A DNA stretch of 5,796 nt from contig CAMZHB010000118.1 of NCBI GenBank assembly GCA_947306605.1, positions 1-5,796 on the forward strand, in the 5' to 3' direction. This DNA is from an uncultured Prevotellaceae bacterium. GTDB lineage: Bacteria; Bacteroidota; Bacteroidia; Bacteroidales; Bacteroidaceae. The position numbers and the translations under genes are program-made. This document shows positions 5,085-5,796 of the stretch, piece after piece. The notes beneath the pieces were generated by a model. That model saw only the letters and a program-made list of their open reading frames with translations, made no database searches and had not been told where the DNA came from. The stretch's first letter is position 1, and every line of letters starts with the position of its first letter.

Positions 5085-5796
5085 ATATCAATTCGTCCAG
5101 ACTACCGATAGTGACGTCCGGTGCAGACGTGTCAGGCGGTGTGTCATCCCACCCGCGGCCCCGCAACCACACGGTATGACATCCCAGACTTTTGGCAGGC
5201 AGTATATCTTTCGTAATGGAATCGCCCACCACACACACGTCCTGCGGTTCCAGCGACAGGAAGTCAAGCGCACGTTGGAAAATGGCCGGATCGGGTTTAC
5301 GCACACCGGCCACCGCCGACTCGATGACGGTCTGGAAACAACCGGACAGGCCGAAATCCTGAAGCACGGCGGACATGTTACCGTAGAAATTGGTGACGAG
5401 CGCCAGAGGACAACGCTCTCGGAGTTTCAACAACACCTCGTGCGAACGCTCCGTATTCTTGCGCGCCACACTGTAACAGTAATCCACGACTTGGGAGAGT
5501 TGAGAGTTGAGAATTGAGAATTGAGAGTTGAGATATTCAAACTGCAAGGCCACCTTCTTATGGAGTACGTCGCGGAAGGTGTCGGCAGGAAGAATAATGG
5601 GACTCTTGGCCAACGTACGCTCGGCATGGACGTAGGCCTCCCGGAACTGTGTTTCGGTGACAGGCACGCCGGCTTTCACATAACCGTCCCACAAGACACG
5701 GGCCCAATGGTCTCCACCGGTATCGAGCGTACCACCGTAGTCGAAAACAAAAGCCTTGACCGTGAACGGGAGCACGCTTTTCTTTCTGTTCCCCAC
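5083..5796 (-). CDS. HAD-superfamily hydrolase (phosphatase-like), 5' end at the window edge
   Basis: A minus-strand frame of 237 residues carries the HAD motifs in order: motif I FDYGGTLD (nucleophile Asp19), motif II LVTN (Thr135), motif III Lys167 in VRKPDP, and motif IV GDSITKD (Asp192 and Asp197). An alpha-helical cap lies between motifs I and II, as in subfamily I. Motif I has Gly at the second Asp position of DxD, so the usual acid/base residue is missing. The substrate cannot be told. The only start-like codon ahead of motif I at this end is a GTG exactly at 5796 (and another at 5775), so the true start may lie outside the window. A heptamer repeat inside the gene encodes LNSQFSILNSQLS (residues 89-101) in the cap region. 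The gene converges with the C69 peptidase gene and shares its terminator. Confidence 0.88.
   Translation of the reverse strand: MGNRKKSVLPFTVKAFVFDYGGTLDTGGDHWARVLWDGYVKAGVPVTETQFREAYVHAERTLAKSPIILPADTFRDVLHKKVALQFEYLNSQFSILNSQLSQVVDYCYSVARKNTERSHEVLLKLRERCPLALVTNFYGNMSAVLQDFGLSGCFQTVIESAVAGVRKPDPAIFQRALDFLSLEPQDVCVVGDSITKDILPAKSLGCHTVWLRGRGWDDTPPDTSAPDVTIGSLDELI
5491..5532 (+). repeat. heptamer tandem array (A[AG]TTGAG) within the HAD coding sequence
   Basis: Positions 5498-5532 are five 7-nt units: AGTTGAG, AGTTGAG, AATTGAG, AATTGAG and AGTTGAG. A degenerate sixth unit, TTGGGAG, precedes them at 5491-5497. Six units make 42 nt, which keeps the HAD frame; a change of one unit would not. Read on the minus strand it encodes the low-complexity peptide LNSQFSILNSQLS. 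Confidence 0.85.

Noticed and set aside
5498..5532. Heptamer arrays as a CRISPR array
   Set aside because: Units are 7 nt and directly adjacent with no spacers, so they are simple tandem repeats.

Overview
The window looks like chromosome from a member of the Bacteroidales (Bacteroides/Prevotella-like; genus not resolved). The basis is Bacteroidota-type -7 promoter boxes (TAnnTTTG) ahead of three transcription units, genes mostly without Shine-Dalgarno sites, a secreted C69-family dipeptidase, and heptamer tandem repeats of the kind that yield LNSQFSILNSQLS-like peptides. The three central genes are GC-rich; the leftmost ~1.1 kb is visibly richer in A+T.

Layout. Positions 1-606, minus strand: two small lipoprotein genes in tandem. 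The second runs off the left edge. Positions 607-1088: a long intergenic region holding the minus-strand lipoprotein promoter, a heptamer array, copy A of a ~190-bp dispersed repeat, a ~120-bp block with interleaved inverted repeats, and the upp promoter. Positions 1089-3068, plus strand: a pyrimidine-salvage operon, uracil phosphoribosyltransferase (upp) followed 6 nt later by an NCS2 uracil permease (uraA), closed by a strong hairpin terminator. Positions 3069-3409: intergenic region with copy B of the repeat and the promoter of the next gene. Positions 3410-5029, plus: a signal-peptide-bearing C69 dipeptidase. Positions 5049-5084: a terminator hairpin that can serve both directions. Positions 5083-5796, minus: a HAD-superfamily hydrolase, convergent with the peptidase, possibly cut by the right edge.

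Functionally, UraA imports uracil and Upp converts it to UMP with PRPP. The dipeptidase probably acts in the periplasm on peptides. The HAD protein is a phosphatase-like enzyme of unknown substrate. The most interesting material is not in the standard genes. It is the ~90% identical repeat placed in the same orientation ahead of two plus-strand transcription units, two heptamer arrays (one inside the HAD coding region, where loss of a unit would shift the frame, and one across a promoter), and a pair of unrecognised lipoproteins. I found no CRISPR array, tRNA, rRNA, transposase or clear defence system.
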